Positions 1-8,431 are shown, counted from the stretch's first letter. The stretch is 27,269 nt of DNA from Clostridiales bacterium UBA1234 (GCA_002308995.1 DBWQ01000008.1:38847-66115), one strand, 5' to 3'. Numbers and translations are program-made. The notes: a model not told the origin generated them from the letters alone.

Positions 1-15
1 AAAAGGGGCGTCCCC
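1..15 (-). terminator. Probable terminator at the end of the long suf operon, cut by the window edge
   Basis: Read on the minus strand, a GGGG-ACG-CCCC hairpin is followed by TTTT that runs off the window. A second small hairpin (GACGA...TCGTC) lies just before it at about 20-33. It sits 20 bp past the metallophosphoesterase stop. The stem is short and the T tract is cut off, so the call is moderate. Confidence 0.45.
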
Positions 16-34
16 AATTGACGAAAGGTCGTCA

Positions 35-727
35 CTACCTAATTTTGATTGGCATAAATGCCAAGTAATCTCCCGAGGTTAATTGAGCCTTGATTCCATA
101 TGGCGCAACCAATACATCACTTTCTTTCGTACTATCTTCATACTTACTATGAATGTGCCCATAAATCCATGTGGTGACAAGATAGTCTTTTACGACTTCT
201 ACGATTCGCCCATCTGGTGGATAGTGAGTCACAAAAATGATTTCTTTTTGTTCGTCAATTTGTTTGGCAGCATTTAATGAAATTTTTGCTCTTTCTATTT
301 CTCTATGAAATACTTTTTCAAGATTATCTGCTTCTTCATCTTCACTCCAATAACGTGTACCGCAAATGATTTTATCTTCCACTTCGATGGCATTATTATA
401 TAAAAAGGTAATGCTCTGTATTTCATTTTGTGCTAAAAAGCGATTCATTTTGGTAACGGTTTCCCACCAATAATCATGATTGCCTTTTAGAATAATCTTT
501 TTCCCTGGTAAAGCATCAATCCACTTAAAATCTTCTAACGATTCTTCTAAATACATGGCCCAAGAAATATCTCCTGCGATGATAACTGTGTCATCATCGT
601 GAATAGTTCTAATCCAGTTTTCTTTTAGTCGTTCTTCATAGTTTTCCCACTGATTACCAAACACATCCATGGGTTTATCTTTAACACCGAATGATAAGTG
701 TAAATCAGAAATTGCATAGATTGACAC
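35..727 (-). CDS. Calcineurin-like metallophosphoesterase, YpbG/YjcG-like stand-alone domain
   Basis: A single-domain metallophosphoesterase of about 230 residues. The family's metal-binding motifs appear in order: DLH near the N terminus, GDISW, KGNHDYWW, THYPP and GHIH. These ligate two metal ions for phosphoester hydrolysis. There is no signal peptide or membrane segment, so it should be cytosolic. The substrate cannot be read from sequence. The frame is open from a GTG at 736, but AGGGGGTGAT gives proper spacing to the next in-frame GTG at 727 (protein starting MSIYAISDLH), which I prefer. It is the last gene on this strand, separated from tsaD by a long inverted repeat without a T tract, so cotranscription with tsaD is possible but not shown. 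Confidence 0.85.
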   Translation of the reverse strand: MSIYAISDLHLSFGVKDKPMDVFGNQWENYEERLKENWIRTIHDDDTVIIAGDISWAMYLEESLEDFKWIDALPGKKIILKGNHDYWWETVTKMNRFLAQNEIQSITFLYNNAIEVEDKIICGTRYWSEDEEADNLEKVFHREIERAKISLNAAKQIDEQKEIIFVTHYPPDGRIVEVVKDYLVTTWIYGHIHSKYEDSTKESDVLVAPYGIKAQLTSGDYLAFMPIKIR

Positions 728-780
728 AGAAATCACCCCCTTCTACCTTTTTCATCACATATAGCCATATTTGTTCGAGG

Positions 781-895
781 GGAAAGCTTTTCAATTTTGG
801 TCGCCGAGTTCACAACCTAGGAAATCTTCCGTGGTTTTTATTTTAGAAGATTTCCAGGTTGTGCATGTCTGAGGCTAAAATTTGAAAAGGTTTCC
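781..895. repeat. Long imperfect inverted repeat between tsaD and the metallophosphoesterase gene
   Basis: The left arm (781-830) and right arm (846-895) pair with only a few mismatches and bulges. The inner 18-19 bp stem CACAACCTaGGAAATCTTC / GAAGATTTCCAGGTTGTG differs by one inserted base. The outer stem pairs CTTTTCAATTTTGG-type sequence with AAAATTTGAAAAGG. The apex is about 16 nt. No run of T follows on either strand, so it is not a standard terminator. It belongs to a set of four such structures in this operon. Confidence 0.8.
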
Positions 896-935
896 GCGAA
901 GAAAAGAATATGGCGTATGGAATGAATATGTTTTA

Positions 936-1937
936 TCATTCTCCTATTTTCAAGTTCGGAACTGCGTTAAGATTCCAATCCGAAACTTTTCCTACCAAAA
1001 AATTATAATATCCCGCGCAACCAATCATCGCCGCATTATCCGTACACAAAATCAACTCTGGATAATATACTGCAAATCCATTTTCTTCTCCCATTTTAGA
1101 TAAGTGCTCTCTTAAATAACTATTGGCCGATACACCACCTGCAAGCGCCACTTTATCTACTCCCAACTCTTTAGCTGCTTTTAAGGTGTTAGTTAGTAAT
1201 ACTTCTGTCACAGCTTCTTCAAAACTAGCACATAAATCTGCAATGCGTATGTTATCTCCTTCTTTATGTAGCAGATTAATCACCGCTGTTTTAATACCAC
1301 TAAAACTAAAATCTAAGTTATCAAAATAAGTGCGTGGCAAGTGATACGAAGGCTTACCCTCTTTTGCCATTTTATCTATCACGGGTCCTCCTGGATACCC
1401 AAGTCCCATCACTCTTGAGACTTTGTCAAATGCTTCCCCAACAGCATCATCTCTGGTTTTGCCTAGCACTTCAAACTTAGTATAGTCTTTGACATGTACC
1501 AAATGAGAATGCCCACCAGAAACCACCAATGCTAAATAAGGTGGCTTTAATTCTGGATGAGAAATATAATTGGCTGCAATATGACCCTCGATATGATGTA
1601 CCCCTACTAGTGGCTTTTTGGTTGCATAAGCAATTGCTTTGGCAGTAGATAATCCCACAAGCAATGCCCCTACCAAACCTGGTCCATAAGTAACAGCAAT
1701 AAAATCCACATCATTTAATGTGACGTTTGCTTTTTGCAGTGCTTCTTCCACCACATAGGTAATGTTCTCTACATGATTACGAGAGGCAATCTCTGGCACA
1801 ACGCCACCATACTTTTTATGAATATCAATTTGTGTTGCAATCACATTTGATAAAACTTCCCTGCCATTTTTTAAGATGGCAACGGAAGTTTCATCGCAAC
1901 TTGATTCAATACTTAATCCAATGAGATTTTGCTTCAT
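936..1937 (-). CDS. tsaD: tRNA N6-threonylcarbamoyladenosine transferase TsaD
   Basis: TsaD (Kae1/Gcp/YgjD family) transfers the threonylcarbamoyl group from TC-AMP to A37 of ANN-decoding tRNAs, working with TsaB and TsaE in bacteria. The protein has 333 residues, normal for the family. It shows the N-terminal ASKHA phosphate-1 region with ESSCDETS, the metal-binding HHIEGH motif (around residues 114-119), VSGGHSHL (around 139-146) and the C-terminal ALAGGVSANS and CTDNAAMI motifs. The start has AGAAGAG 8 bases upstream and lies 19 bp after the protease gene, so it should be cotranscribed. Neighbouring mnmA is also a tRNA modification gene. Partners tsaB and tsaE are not in the window. Confidence 0.97.
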   Translation of the reverse strand: MKQNLIGLSIESSCDETSVAILKNGREVLSNVIATQIDIHKKYGGVVPEIASRNHVENITYVVEEALQKANVTLNDVDFIAVTYGPGLVGALLVGLSTAKAIAYATKKPLVGVHHIEGHIAANYISHPELKPPYLALVVSGGHSHLVHVKDYTKFEVLGKTRDDAVGEAFDKVSRVMGLGYPGGPVIDKMAKEGKPSYHLPRTYFDNLDFSFSGIKTAVINLLHKEGDNIRIADLCASFEEAVTEVLLTNTLKAAKELGVDKVALAGGVSANSYLREHLSKMGEENGFAVYYPELILCTDNAAMIGCAGYYNFLVGKVSDWNLNAVPNLKIGE

Positions 1938-1956
1938 GTTAAACTCTTCTTTCTAT

Positions 1957-2686
1957 TTATAGCGTAGTAATGGACACGATGATGCTTTCTATTAAAGTTA
2001 AAACGCCTGTAGAAATCATTCTTACAAGTGGGGTAATGATCATAGCTGGCAAACCTGTCACAAATAAAATGATAAGAATGATATGAGAATATCTTTCAAG
2101 TGTCCATAAAAATGCCTTTGCTTTTCCTTTTAAGAAATAGCCAAATATTTTAGATCCATCCAATGGTGGGAATGGTAATAAATTAAATAATCCTAATGAT
2201 AAATTAATCATTGCTGCATAACCAACAACATTCACAAGTAATGATGAGATATTCCCTACTGGAATGGTATAGAACAAAATGGCATAAAGGATAAACAAAA
2301 TAAACGATAAAATAAAATTACTAAGCGGTCCCGCAAATGCCACTTTCATACTTTCTTTGGCAGGGTCTCGATAATAAGTAGAATCAATTTCAACAGGTCT
2401 TCCCCAACCAAATCCAGCAAAGATTAAACAAACGGTTCCTAATGGATCTAAATGTGCAAGGGGATTTAGTGTAAGTCTACCTTGTCTTTCCGGTGTAGGA
2501 TCTCCGATATTTATCTGAAGCTTTGGCATGTGAAAACTCATGAACACTAATAGCAAGAACTAATCCTGGAAGTGTTAATAATGTGGAAATAAGTTTATCT
2601 TTATCCCATAGAATAATTCCTTCTATTAGCATAATTGCAATAAAAATATAAAATAGTTTTTTCATATCAAAACCTTCACTACCCAT
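1957..2686 (-). pseudogene. Site-2 protease family (M50) membrane metalloprotease gene, interrupted by a +1 frameshift
   Basis: Two overlapping frames together make one complete group-3 site-2 protease (YwhC-like, about 240 residues). The first frame (2686 to about 2507) holds a membrane segment and the zinc motif HEFSH, then KASDKY. The second frame resumes with GDPTPERQGRLTLNPLAHLD, further membrane helices and the third-ligand motif NLLPFPPLDG. Homologues have exactly six residues between HEFxHA and GDPT. The six residues are present here, and one extra base at about 2506 shifts the frame. Reading on in the first frame gives a stop about 11 codons later. This may be a true inactivating mutation or an assembly error; everything else, including the active site, is intact. 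The start at 2686 has GGAGA 7 bases upstream and lies 16 bp from mnmA. Confidence 0.85.
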
Positions 2687-2702
2687 CTTGCATTCTCCTC
2701 TC

Positions 2703-3767
2703 CTATTTTGAAGTTAAATAATTTTTCCTCCACCGAACCACCACATCATTTATGTAAAAAACAGCCGATTGCCCTGGAGTAATTGCTTTTTGTGGCTCAT
2801 CAAAAACCACTTTCATTTTACCATCTTCTAAAGGATAAATCGTACTATCGTATTCCTTGGCAGAGTATCTTGTTTTTGTCTTAACTTTTAACGGTTCTAC
2901 AATACTATCATACAACAATAAATTCACATCATCAACTAGAAATTCTTTTTGATATAGTTCTTCTTCTTCGCCAACAACCACTTCATTTCTATCAGGATGA
3001 AATCCAAGGACAAAAAGAGGCGCAGGATGACTAATGCCAAGCCCTTTTCGTTGTCCAATCGTATAATGATATAACCCTGTATGCTTTCCCATAATTTTTC
3101 CTTGACGATTCACAATATTCCCTTCTTTTGGTTGAATCGACGAATGTGTTTCTAAAAATGCTTCATAATCACCATCTGGCACAAAACAAATATCTTCGCT
3201 ATCTGGTTTTGATGCGACTTTCAAATTTCTGTCTTGTGCTATCTTACGAATTTGGTCCTTACTTTCAAACTCTCCAAGTGGGAATAAAATATGTCCCAAA
3301 ACTTCTTTTGGCATACTCCATAGAACATAGCTTTGATCTTTTTTTCCTGCATTCGATTTTTTAATGATGAAACGATTGTAGGTATCACTATACTCTGTTT
3401 TGGCATAATGCCCTGTGGCGATATAATCACATCCAAGTTCTTTTGCTTTTTCAAACATATAGCCAAACTTTAAATACTTGTTACACTCAATACATGGGTT
3501 TGGCGTTTTACAGTTGGCATAACATGAAATAAAATCATCAATGACATGTGTTTGAAATTCCTTTTGAAAGTCAAAAATGAAATGAGGAATTCCAATTTGA
3601 TTGCAAACACTTTTGGCATCCGCGTAGGTTTCTGGATTACAGCATTTGCCACAATGATAAAGTTCCATGGTAGCACCAATTACTTCGAAGCCTTGCTCTT
3701 TTAATAAAAGTGCAGAAACGCTACTATCGACACCACCACTCATACCAAGCAAAACCTTTTTATTCAT
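2703..3767 (-). CDS. mnmA: tRNA-specific 2-thiouridylase MnmA
   Basis: MnmA adenylates U34 of Lys, Glu and Gln tRNAs and replaces the 2-oxygen with sulfur delivered as persulfide from a cysteine desulfurase. The 354-residue protein has the PP-loop SGGVDSS (residues 10-16), the NPCIECNKYLKF segment with the catalytic cysteine (C95) and the second catalytic cysteine in EDICFVPDGDY (C194), followed by the central and C-terminal beta-barrel domains. There is an extra Cys-rich stretch YHCGKCCNPE near residues 37-46. The frame opens at a GTG at 3779, but that codon lies inside the AGGGGGTG ribosome binding site, so the ATG at 3767 is preferred. Its place next to sufS and sufU fits a need for sulfur transfer. 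Confidence 0.96.
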   Translation of the reverse strand: MNKKVLLGMSGGVDSSVSALLLKEQGFEVIGATMELYHCGKCCNPETYADAKSVCNQIGIPHFIFDFQKEFQTHVIDDFISCYANCKTPNPCIECNKYLKFGYMFEKAKELGCDYIATGHYAKTEYSDTYNRFIIKKSNAGKKDQSYVLWSMPKEVLGHILFPLGEFESKDQIRKIAQDRNLKVASKPDSEDICFVPDGDYEAFLETHSSIQPKEGNIVNRQGKIMGKHTGLYHYTIGQRKGLGISHPAPLFVLGFHPDRNEVVVGEEEELYQKEFLVDDVNLLLYDSIVEPLKVKTKTRYSAKEYDSTIYPLEDGKMKVVFDEPQKAITPGQSAVFYINDVVVRWRKNYLTSK

Positions 3768-3819
3768 TTTAGGAAACACCCCCTATCTTTTTTATATCAT
3801 CAATTATGTTGTTAGTGCA

Positions 3820-3945
3820 ATGCTTGAAAAAGAATTGTGCTTTTGGCTAGGCAAACAAGCAAGGCAACCGGAGGCGTATATGATATACGTTGAGGATTGC
3901 CTTGCGCAGTTTAACAACGCCAAAACGCAATTATTTTTCAAGCAT
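3820..3945. repeat. Long imperfect inverted repeat between sufU and mnmA, with shared apical module
   Basis: The arms 3820-3870 and 3895-3945 pair over most of their length; for example ATGCTTGAAAAAGAATTG on the left matches the complement of CAATTATTTTTCAAGCAT on the right. The apex at 3870-3894 reads GGAGGCGTATA..TATACGTTGAG: a CGTATA/TATACG stem closing a three-base loop, flanked by an asymmetric unpaired GGAG against TTGAG. The same apex occurs at 5671-5694. The right arm contains the last codons and stop of sufU. Confidence 0.8.
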
Positions 3946-4350
3946 ATTTTCAAGTGTGTGCCAGGCAAGTAATGCACATTTCACCCTAGCCGGCATATGT
4001 GACACATTTTGAAACGCTATGGCATCCTCTAATTTTTCAAGTTCTTTTTCATCGGTGATTTCTCGCTTAATCATTCCAATAAATGTTTGAATAATCTCTT
4101 TTGCTTCTTCTATCGTTTTGCCACGAAGCGTATCAATCATAATGGAAGTGGAAGCTTGTGAAATGGCACAACCATGTCCAGTAAATGCCATATCCTCAAT
4201 GATATTGCCATTTAACTTAACTTCTAATTTAATTTCATCTCCACAACTTGGATTATGTCCCATCTCACAAAGATTAGGTTCTTCCATTTCGTGTTTATTC
4301 TCAGAATTCATACTATGTTCCATGATTAGGTCATTATATAAATCGTCCAT
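3931..4350 (-). CDS. sufU: Sulfur-transfer / Fe-S assembly protein SufU
   Basis: SufU is the zinc-dependent sulfurtransferase that accepts persulfide sulfur from SufS in Gram-positive SUF systems. The 139-residue protein keeps the four key residues: Cys36 and Asp38 in NPSCGD, Cys61 in HGCAIS and Cys125 in RVKCALL. The 64-residue distance between the second and third cysteines is the longer spacing of SufU rather than IscU. The N terminus has an extra acidic, Met-rich stretch before the core. It begins 13 bp after sufS. The last codons and TAA stop lie inside the right arm of the 3820-3945 inverted repeat. Confidence 0.95.
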   Translation of the reverse strand: MDDLYNDLIMEHSMNSENKHEMEEPNLCEMGHNPSCGDEIKLEVKLNGNIIEDMAFTGHGCAISQASTSIMIDTLRGKTIEEAKEIIQTFIGMIKREITDEKELEKLEDAIAFQNVSHMPARVKCALLAWHTLENMLEK

Positions 4351-4363
4351 ACTACTCTCCTTT

Positions 4364-5578
4364 TCATTTCTTTAAATACCTTTCAAACATGTTATATGCT
4401 TTTTGAATGCCATCTACCAACCTATCTATATCCTCTTTGTTATTATAAAAATACAAACTTGCACGACAAGTAGAATCCATTCCAAGATATCTCATTAAAG
4501 GTTGTGCACAATGATTCCCAGATCGCACGCAAACATGAACGGAATCTAAAATGCTTGCCACATCATGTGGATGCACCCCTTTGATATTAAACGAAATGAC
4601 ACTTGAATGTTTTTCGATTTCTTTTGGATAATACGTTTCCACATAGTCTAATTTTTCAAGTTGTTCACGCGCATACATAAGTAATTCTTTCTCCACTTTT
4701 TGCATATTCTCATAACCAGTTTTTTGAATATATTGAATCGCTTCTCCAAGTCCAATCACACCCTCCACATTTTGTGTGCCTGCTTCAAATTTATTAGGAA
4801 GTGATGCAAAAGTGGTATCTTGCTCATAAACATATTCTATCATATCACCACCCATTAAGAAAGGAGACATCTTTGAAAGGAGTTCTTTTTTACCATATAA
4901 CACGCCAATGCCTAGTGGAGCCAACATTTTATGGCCAGAAAAAACAACAAAATCGGCATCTAGTTTTTGTACATCTAGTTGCATATGAGGAATACTTTGG
5001 GAAGCATCTACCACCACAATAGCCCCCTTCTTATGAGCGTATTTGATGATTGTTTCAATATCGTTAATGGTTCCTAACACATTCGAAACATGTGTAATTC
5101 CCACCACTTTTGTATGCTCTGTAATTTTATTTTTGATTTCTTCCTCTGTAATCTGAAAATCATCATTCAAATACATATACTCTAATTTTGCTCCTGTTAC
5201 TTTGCTGACTCTTTGCCATGGCACTAAATTAGAATGATGTTCCATAATGGAAAGAACAATCGAATCCTCTTGTTTAACATTTTCTAATCCCCATGAATTA
5301 GCAATCAAATTTAAACTTTCTGTTGCATTTTTAGAAAAAATGATTTCTTCTGGATGCTTGGCATTAATAAATTTTGCAACTTGTGCGCGCACTCCTTCAT
5401 ACTTTTCACTGGTTTCTACGCTAAGAGTATACGCACCGCGATGGACATTGGCGTTATCATTTTCGTAATACTGTTTTACGCTATCTATCACCACTTGTGG
5501 CTTTTGCGTGGTAGAAGCACTATCTAAATAAGCAATATCATGATTATTTAATAATGGAAAATCATTTTTGTAATTCAT
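4364..5578 (-). CDS. sufS: Cysteine desulfurase SufS (group II)
   Basis: A PLP-dependent enzyme that removes sulfur from L-cysteine as a protein persulfide and passes it to SufU. The 404-residue protein is full length. It shows the N-terminal YLDSASTTQKP motif, the PLP-binding lysine in SGHKML (K217) and the active-site cysteine in RSGNHCAQP (C357) with the short loop of group II desulfurases. It is followed 13 bp later by sufU. Upstream, a 123 bp inverted repeat separates it from sufD. The ribosome binding site is GAAAGGAG, a few bases before the ATG. Confidence 0.97.
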   Translation of the reverse strand: MNYKNDFPLLNNHDIAYLDSASTTQKPQVVIDSVKQYYENDNANVHRGAYTLSVETSEKYEGVRAQVAKFINAKHPEEIIFSKNATESLNLIANSWGLENVKQEDSIVLSIMEHHSNLVPWQRVSKVTGAKLEYMYLNDDFQITEEEIKNKITEHTKVVGITHVSNVLGTINDIETIIKYAHKKGAIVVVDASQSIPHMQLDVQKLDADFVVFSGHKMLAPLGIGVLYGKKELLSKMSPFLMGGDMIEYVYEQDTTFASLPNKFEAGTQNVEGVIGLGEAIQYIQKTGYENMQKVEKELLMYAREQLEKLDYVETYYPKEIEKHSSVISFNIKGVHPHDVASILDSVHVCVRSGNHCAQPLMRYLGMDSTCRASLYFYNNKEDIDRLVDGIQKAYNMFERYLKK

Positions 5579-5620
5579 TATTTTCTCCTTTCATTTTGAT
5601 AGGATTACGTATTGTTTTAA

Positions 5621-5743
5621 ATTTTCATCAAAATTAGTAGATTGCGGAATTTTTAAAATGAGCGAGGCACGGAGGCGTACGTGTGTACGTTGAGTACCGA
5701 GCCATTTTAAAACATTTCGCAAGATGCTGATTTTCATGAAAAT
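5621..5743. repeat. Long imperfect inverted repeat between sufD and sufS, with shared apical module
   Basis: The arms 5621-5670 and 5695-5743 pair: TTTTCATCAAAATTAGTAGA on the left fits the complement of the right-arm end, and TTTTAAAATG pairs with CATTTTAAAA. The apex 5671-5694 reads GGAGGCGTAC-GTGT-GTACGTTGAG, almost identical in layout to the apex at 3870-3894. The right arm ends at the sufD stop codon. No T tract follows on the minus strand, so it is not a simple terminator. Confidence 0.8.
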
Positions 5744-6783
5744 TATAACAGTTCTTCATCAATACGACTTAGTATCTCTTCTCTAAGTTGCCAGTCTTCA
5801 ATTGTCTGTAGCACGCATTCAAATCTCGCCTTTACCACAAGCTTAATCGCATCCTTCTCACTAAATCCTCTACTCATAATATAAAATAGTGATTTGGTAT
5901 CAATTTTGCCGCTGGAGCTTGCGTGATTTCCCTCTACGTCTTCTTCACTACAAAGTAGCATAGGAAGAGCAATTGACCTTGCCTCATCTGATAAAAGAAG
6001 ACATGACTCATTTTCATTTCCTACTGCCTTTTTAGAACCTTTTTTAAAATCAATCGTTCCTTTAAAATGTTTTTTCGCTTTATCTGCAAGAGCACCTTGC
6101 ACTTCCATATTCACATTGGTTTTTTCTCCGCGAAGATGAGCAATATAATTGATATCAAAAAATTGTTCGTCGCTTCCTAAGTAAATAGTATTAACACTAC
6201 TTGCTGCTTTTTCACCCAAAATATTCGAATACCAATTGGAAATGCATGTCTTTGCGCCGAAATCCACAATGGTATAATCTACACTTGCGTTTTCATCAAT
6301 TTCATTTTCCATACTCATCAAATGCTGTGATGACACATTTAACAAATTCACCACAATCACATGAATCTTTGCATTTTTCTTAGCGATGACATGTAAAGCA
6401 CCTTGATGAAAATAAGTTTTTTCTTTATCGCTTCGATATAGTATCATCACTGTTGCTTCTGCATTTTCATTAGCAATCACTTCTATATTCTCTGCAAGTG
6501 CAGCATTTTCTTGATCAAAATCAAATTCTATTTTGATAGGAGATGATTCTTTGCCACTCACTTGCACCCTCAAACATTGATTGCAATCTTCAATCACATT
6601 ACCTACGCCATAAGTAAAATGAAGTTCAAACTTTTTTGTTTTTTCGACTGTCATGGTATCCGTTTCGCCAGAAATCTTCACATTCGAAAAAGGTACAAGA
6701 GTTGGCAATGCTATCTCATCAATTTTTATATTATTAATATTAAAATTTTTAGAAGTTCTAACAGGTGTATTATTTAAAATCAT
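5743..6783 (-). CDS. sufD: Fe-S cluster assembly scaffold subunit SufD
   Basis: A SufB/SufD-family beta-helix protein of about 346 residues and partner of SufB and SufC in the SufBCD scaffold. It is recognised by the C-terminal block SEEDVEGNHASSSGKID, with the conserved His and Asp, followed by LFYIMSRGFSEKDA, which parallels the end of sufB next door. The N-terminal half is divergent, as is usual for SufD. The frame can open at a TTG (6792) inside sufB; I prefer the ATG at 6783, one base beyond the sufB stop, with AAGGAG about 12 bases upstream inside sufB. Translational coupling to sufB is likely. Confidence 0.93.
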   Translation of the reverse strand: MILNNTPVRTSKNFNINNIKIDEIALPTLVPFSNVKISGETDTMTVEKTKKFELHFTYGVGNVIEDCNQCLRVQVSGKESSPIKIEFDFDQENAALAENIEVIANENAEATVMILYRSDKEKTYFHQGALHVIAKKNAKIHVIVVNLLNVSSQHLMSMENEIDENASVDYTIVDFGAKTCISNWYSNILGEKAASSVNTIYLGSDEQFFDINYIAHLRGEKTNVNMEVQGALADKAKKHFKGTIDFKKGSKKAVGNENESCLLLSDEARSIALPMLLCSEEDVEGNHASSSGKIDTKSLFYIMSRGFSEKDAIKLVVKARFECVLQTIEDWQLREEILSRIDEELL

Positions 6784-6784
6784 C

Positions 6785-8185
6785 CTAACCAATCGCTCCT
6801 TCTAACTCTAAATTAATCAAATTATTCATCTCTACCGCATATTCCACTGGTAGCTCTTTCGAAATTGGATACGCAAATCCTCTTACAATCATCGCTTTGG
6901 CATCTTCTTCAGATAAGCCTCTGCTCATCAAATAAAAAATGGTTTTATCTGATATCTTTCCAATTTTAGCTTCGTGAGAAAAAATCACATCATCCGTTTC
7001 AATATCGTTGACCGGAATCGTATCTGAAATAGAGATATCATCTAGCATTAAAGATTCACAAGAAACAGAGGATTTAGAGCCTCCCGCATTTGGGGTAATT
7101 CTTACCAAACTTCGATACGTACATTTGCCACCATCTTTCGAAATAGATTTAGCATTGACTAAACTAGAAGTGTTTTTAGCATTATGCACTACTTTAAATC
7201 CGTTATCTAAATTTTGTCCCTTTCCTGCAAAGGAAATTCCCGTAAATTCTGTTTTGGCATTTTCACCATTTAAAATACTCATTGGGTAAAGCATCGAAAT
7301 TTTGGAACCAAAAGAACCAGTTACCCATTCCATTTTGGCATTCTTACCCACGATGGCTTTTTTGGTATTTAAATTAAACATATTCTTCGACCAGTTCTCA
7401 ATGGTAGAATAACGAAGATAGGCATTATCTTTGACATATAGTTCTACGCAGCCAGCATGAAGATTGACTTTATTATACTTAGGTGCACTACAGCCTTCAA
7501 TAAAATGAAGACTTGCTCCCTCATCCACAATAATTAACGTATGTTCAAATTGGCCTGACTCTGGAGAATTTAGTCGGAAATAAGATTGTAGTGGGATATC
7601 CACTTTCACGCCCTTTGGTACATAGACGAATGAGCCACCTGACCAAACCGCACCATGAAGTGCTACAAATTTGTGATCATACACAGGCACGCATTTCATG
7701 AAATGTTCTTTCACCACATCAGGATATTCTCTTACCGCTGTTTCCATATCCGTATAGATAACCCCTTGTTGAATTAATTCTTCTTTCATGCTGTGATACA
7801 CAACTTCTGAATCATACTGTGCACCAACACCTGCAAGTGATTCCTTTTCGGCATCTGGGATTCCAAGCTGATCAAATGTTTTTTTGATATCTTCTGGCAC
7901 ATCATCCCATGAAGAATTCAATTTTGATTTTGGTCTAACGTATGTTGCAATATCATTCATATCAAGCTCTGAAATATCTGGCCCCCACGTAGGAAGTTCT
8001 AAACTTTCATAAACATCTAACGCCTTTAAACGAAACTCTTTCATCCATTCTGGCTCATTTTTTTGCTTGGAAAGTTCTTCAATAATCTCACGCGTTAAGC
8101 CTTTTTTCATTTTAAAATCATAGTTATCTTCGTTTTTAATATCGTAGATATTGCGATTAATATCTTCTATTTGTGATTTTGACAT
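6785..8185 (-). CDS. sufB: Fe-S cluster assembly scaffold subunit SufB
   Basis: The main scaffold protein on which SUF clusters are built. The 466-residue length is normal. Conserved blocks include LHGAVWSGGSFVYVPKGV, EGCSAPKYNKVNLHAGCVEL, NAGGSKSSVSCESLMLDD (carrying the cysteine implicated in cluster and persulfide chemistry) and the C-terminal FSHEAKIGKIS followed by LFYLMSRGLSEEDA-type sequence. The start is preceded by GAAAGGAAAAG. It abuts sufD downstream and is separated from sufC upstream by a 200 bp inverted repeat. Confidence 0.97.
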   Translation of the reverse strand: MSKSQIEDINRNIYDIKNEDNYDFKMKKGLTREIIEELSKQKNEPEWMKEFRLKALDVYESLELPTWGPDISELDMNDIATYVRPKSKLNSSWDDVPEDIKKTFDQLGIPDAEKESLAGVGAQYDSEVVYHSMKEELIQQGVIYTDMETAVREYPDVVKEHFMKCVPVYDHKFVALHGAVWSGGSFVYVPKGVKVDIPLQSYFRLNSPESGQFEHTLIIVDEGASLHFIEGCSAPKYNKVNLHAGCVELYVKDNAYLRYSTIENWSKNMFNLNTKKAIVGKNAKMEWVTGSFGSKISMLYPMSILNGENAKTEFTGISFAGKGQNLDNGFKVVHNAKNTSSLVNAKSISKDGGKCTYRSLVRITPNAGGSKSSVSCESLMLDDISISDTIPVNDIETDDVIFSHEAKIGKISDKTIFYLMSRGLSEEDAKAMIVRGFAYPISKELPVEYAVEMNNLINLELEGAIG

Positions 8186-8220
8186 TGTCTTTTCCTTTCT
8201 ACTGGATTGATAATATAGTG

Positions 8221-8421
8221 ATTTGAATTTTTGTATTCTCTACTCGCTTAGTACTTCATTTATAAGAAAGCCTAGCAAAAACCACGCACAGCCTTTTGAA
8301 ATTTTTCAGGAGCACCTGCCGCTTAACGCTTTCCTAAAAAATTTCACCGGCTGTAGCTTAGGTTTTTGCATGCTTTCTAATGCATTTCGTAATGCGCTCT
8401 TAGAGAATAAAAAATTCAAAC
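8221..8421. repeat. 200-bp imperfect inverted repeat between sufC and sufB
   Basis: The two arms, each about 90-100 bp, are recognisably complementary end to end. On the left are ATTTGAATTTTTGTATTCTCTA, AGAAAGCCTAGCAAAAACC, CACAGCC and TGAAATTTTTCAGGA; the complement of the right arm gives GTTTGAATTTTTTATTCTCTA, AGAAAGCATGCAAAAACC, TACAGCC and TGAAATTTTTTAGGA. The apex is about 18 bases and does not carry the GGAGGCGTA module of the two neighbouring repeats. It fills nearly the entire gap between sufC and sufB. Confidence 0.8.
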
Positions 8422-8431
8422 AATAATAATT

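Noticed and set aside
3667..3972. Plus-strand open frame of 101 codons across the mnmA/sufU gap
   Set aside because: It reads through a long inverted repeat and antisense to mnmA; the product has no family likeness or ribosome binding site.
781..8421. The large operon hairpins as ordinary Rho-independent terminators
   Set aside because: Arms are far longer than in the clear terminators of this window and no T run follows on the transcribed strand.
8223..8426. Plus-strand open frame of 67 codons within the sufB/sufC gap
   Set aside because: It lies entirely inside the 200 bp inverted repeat, has no ribosome binding site, and its codons simply follow the palindrome.
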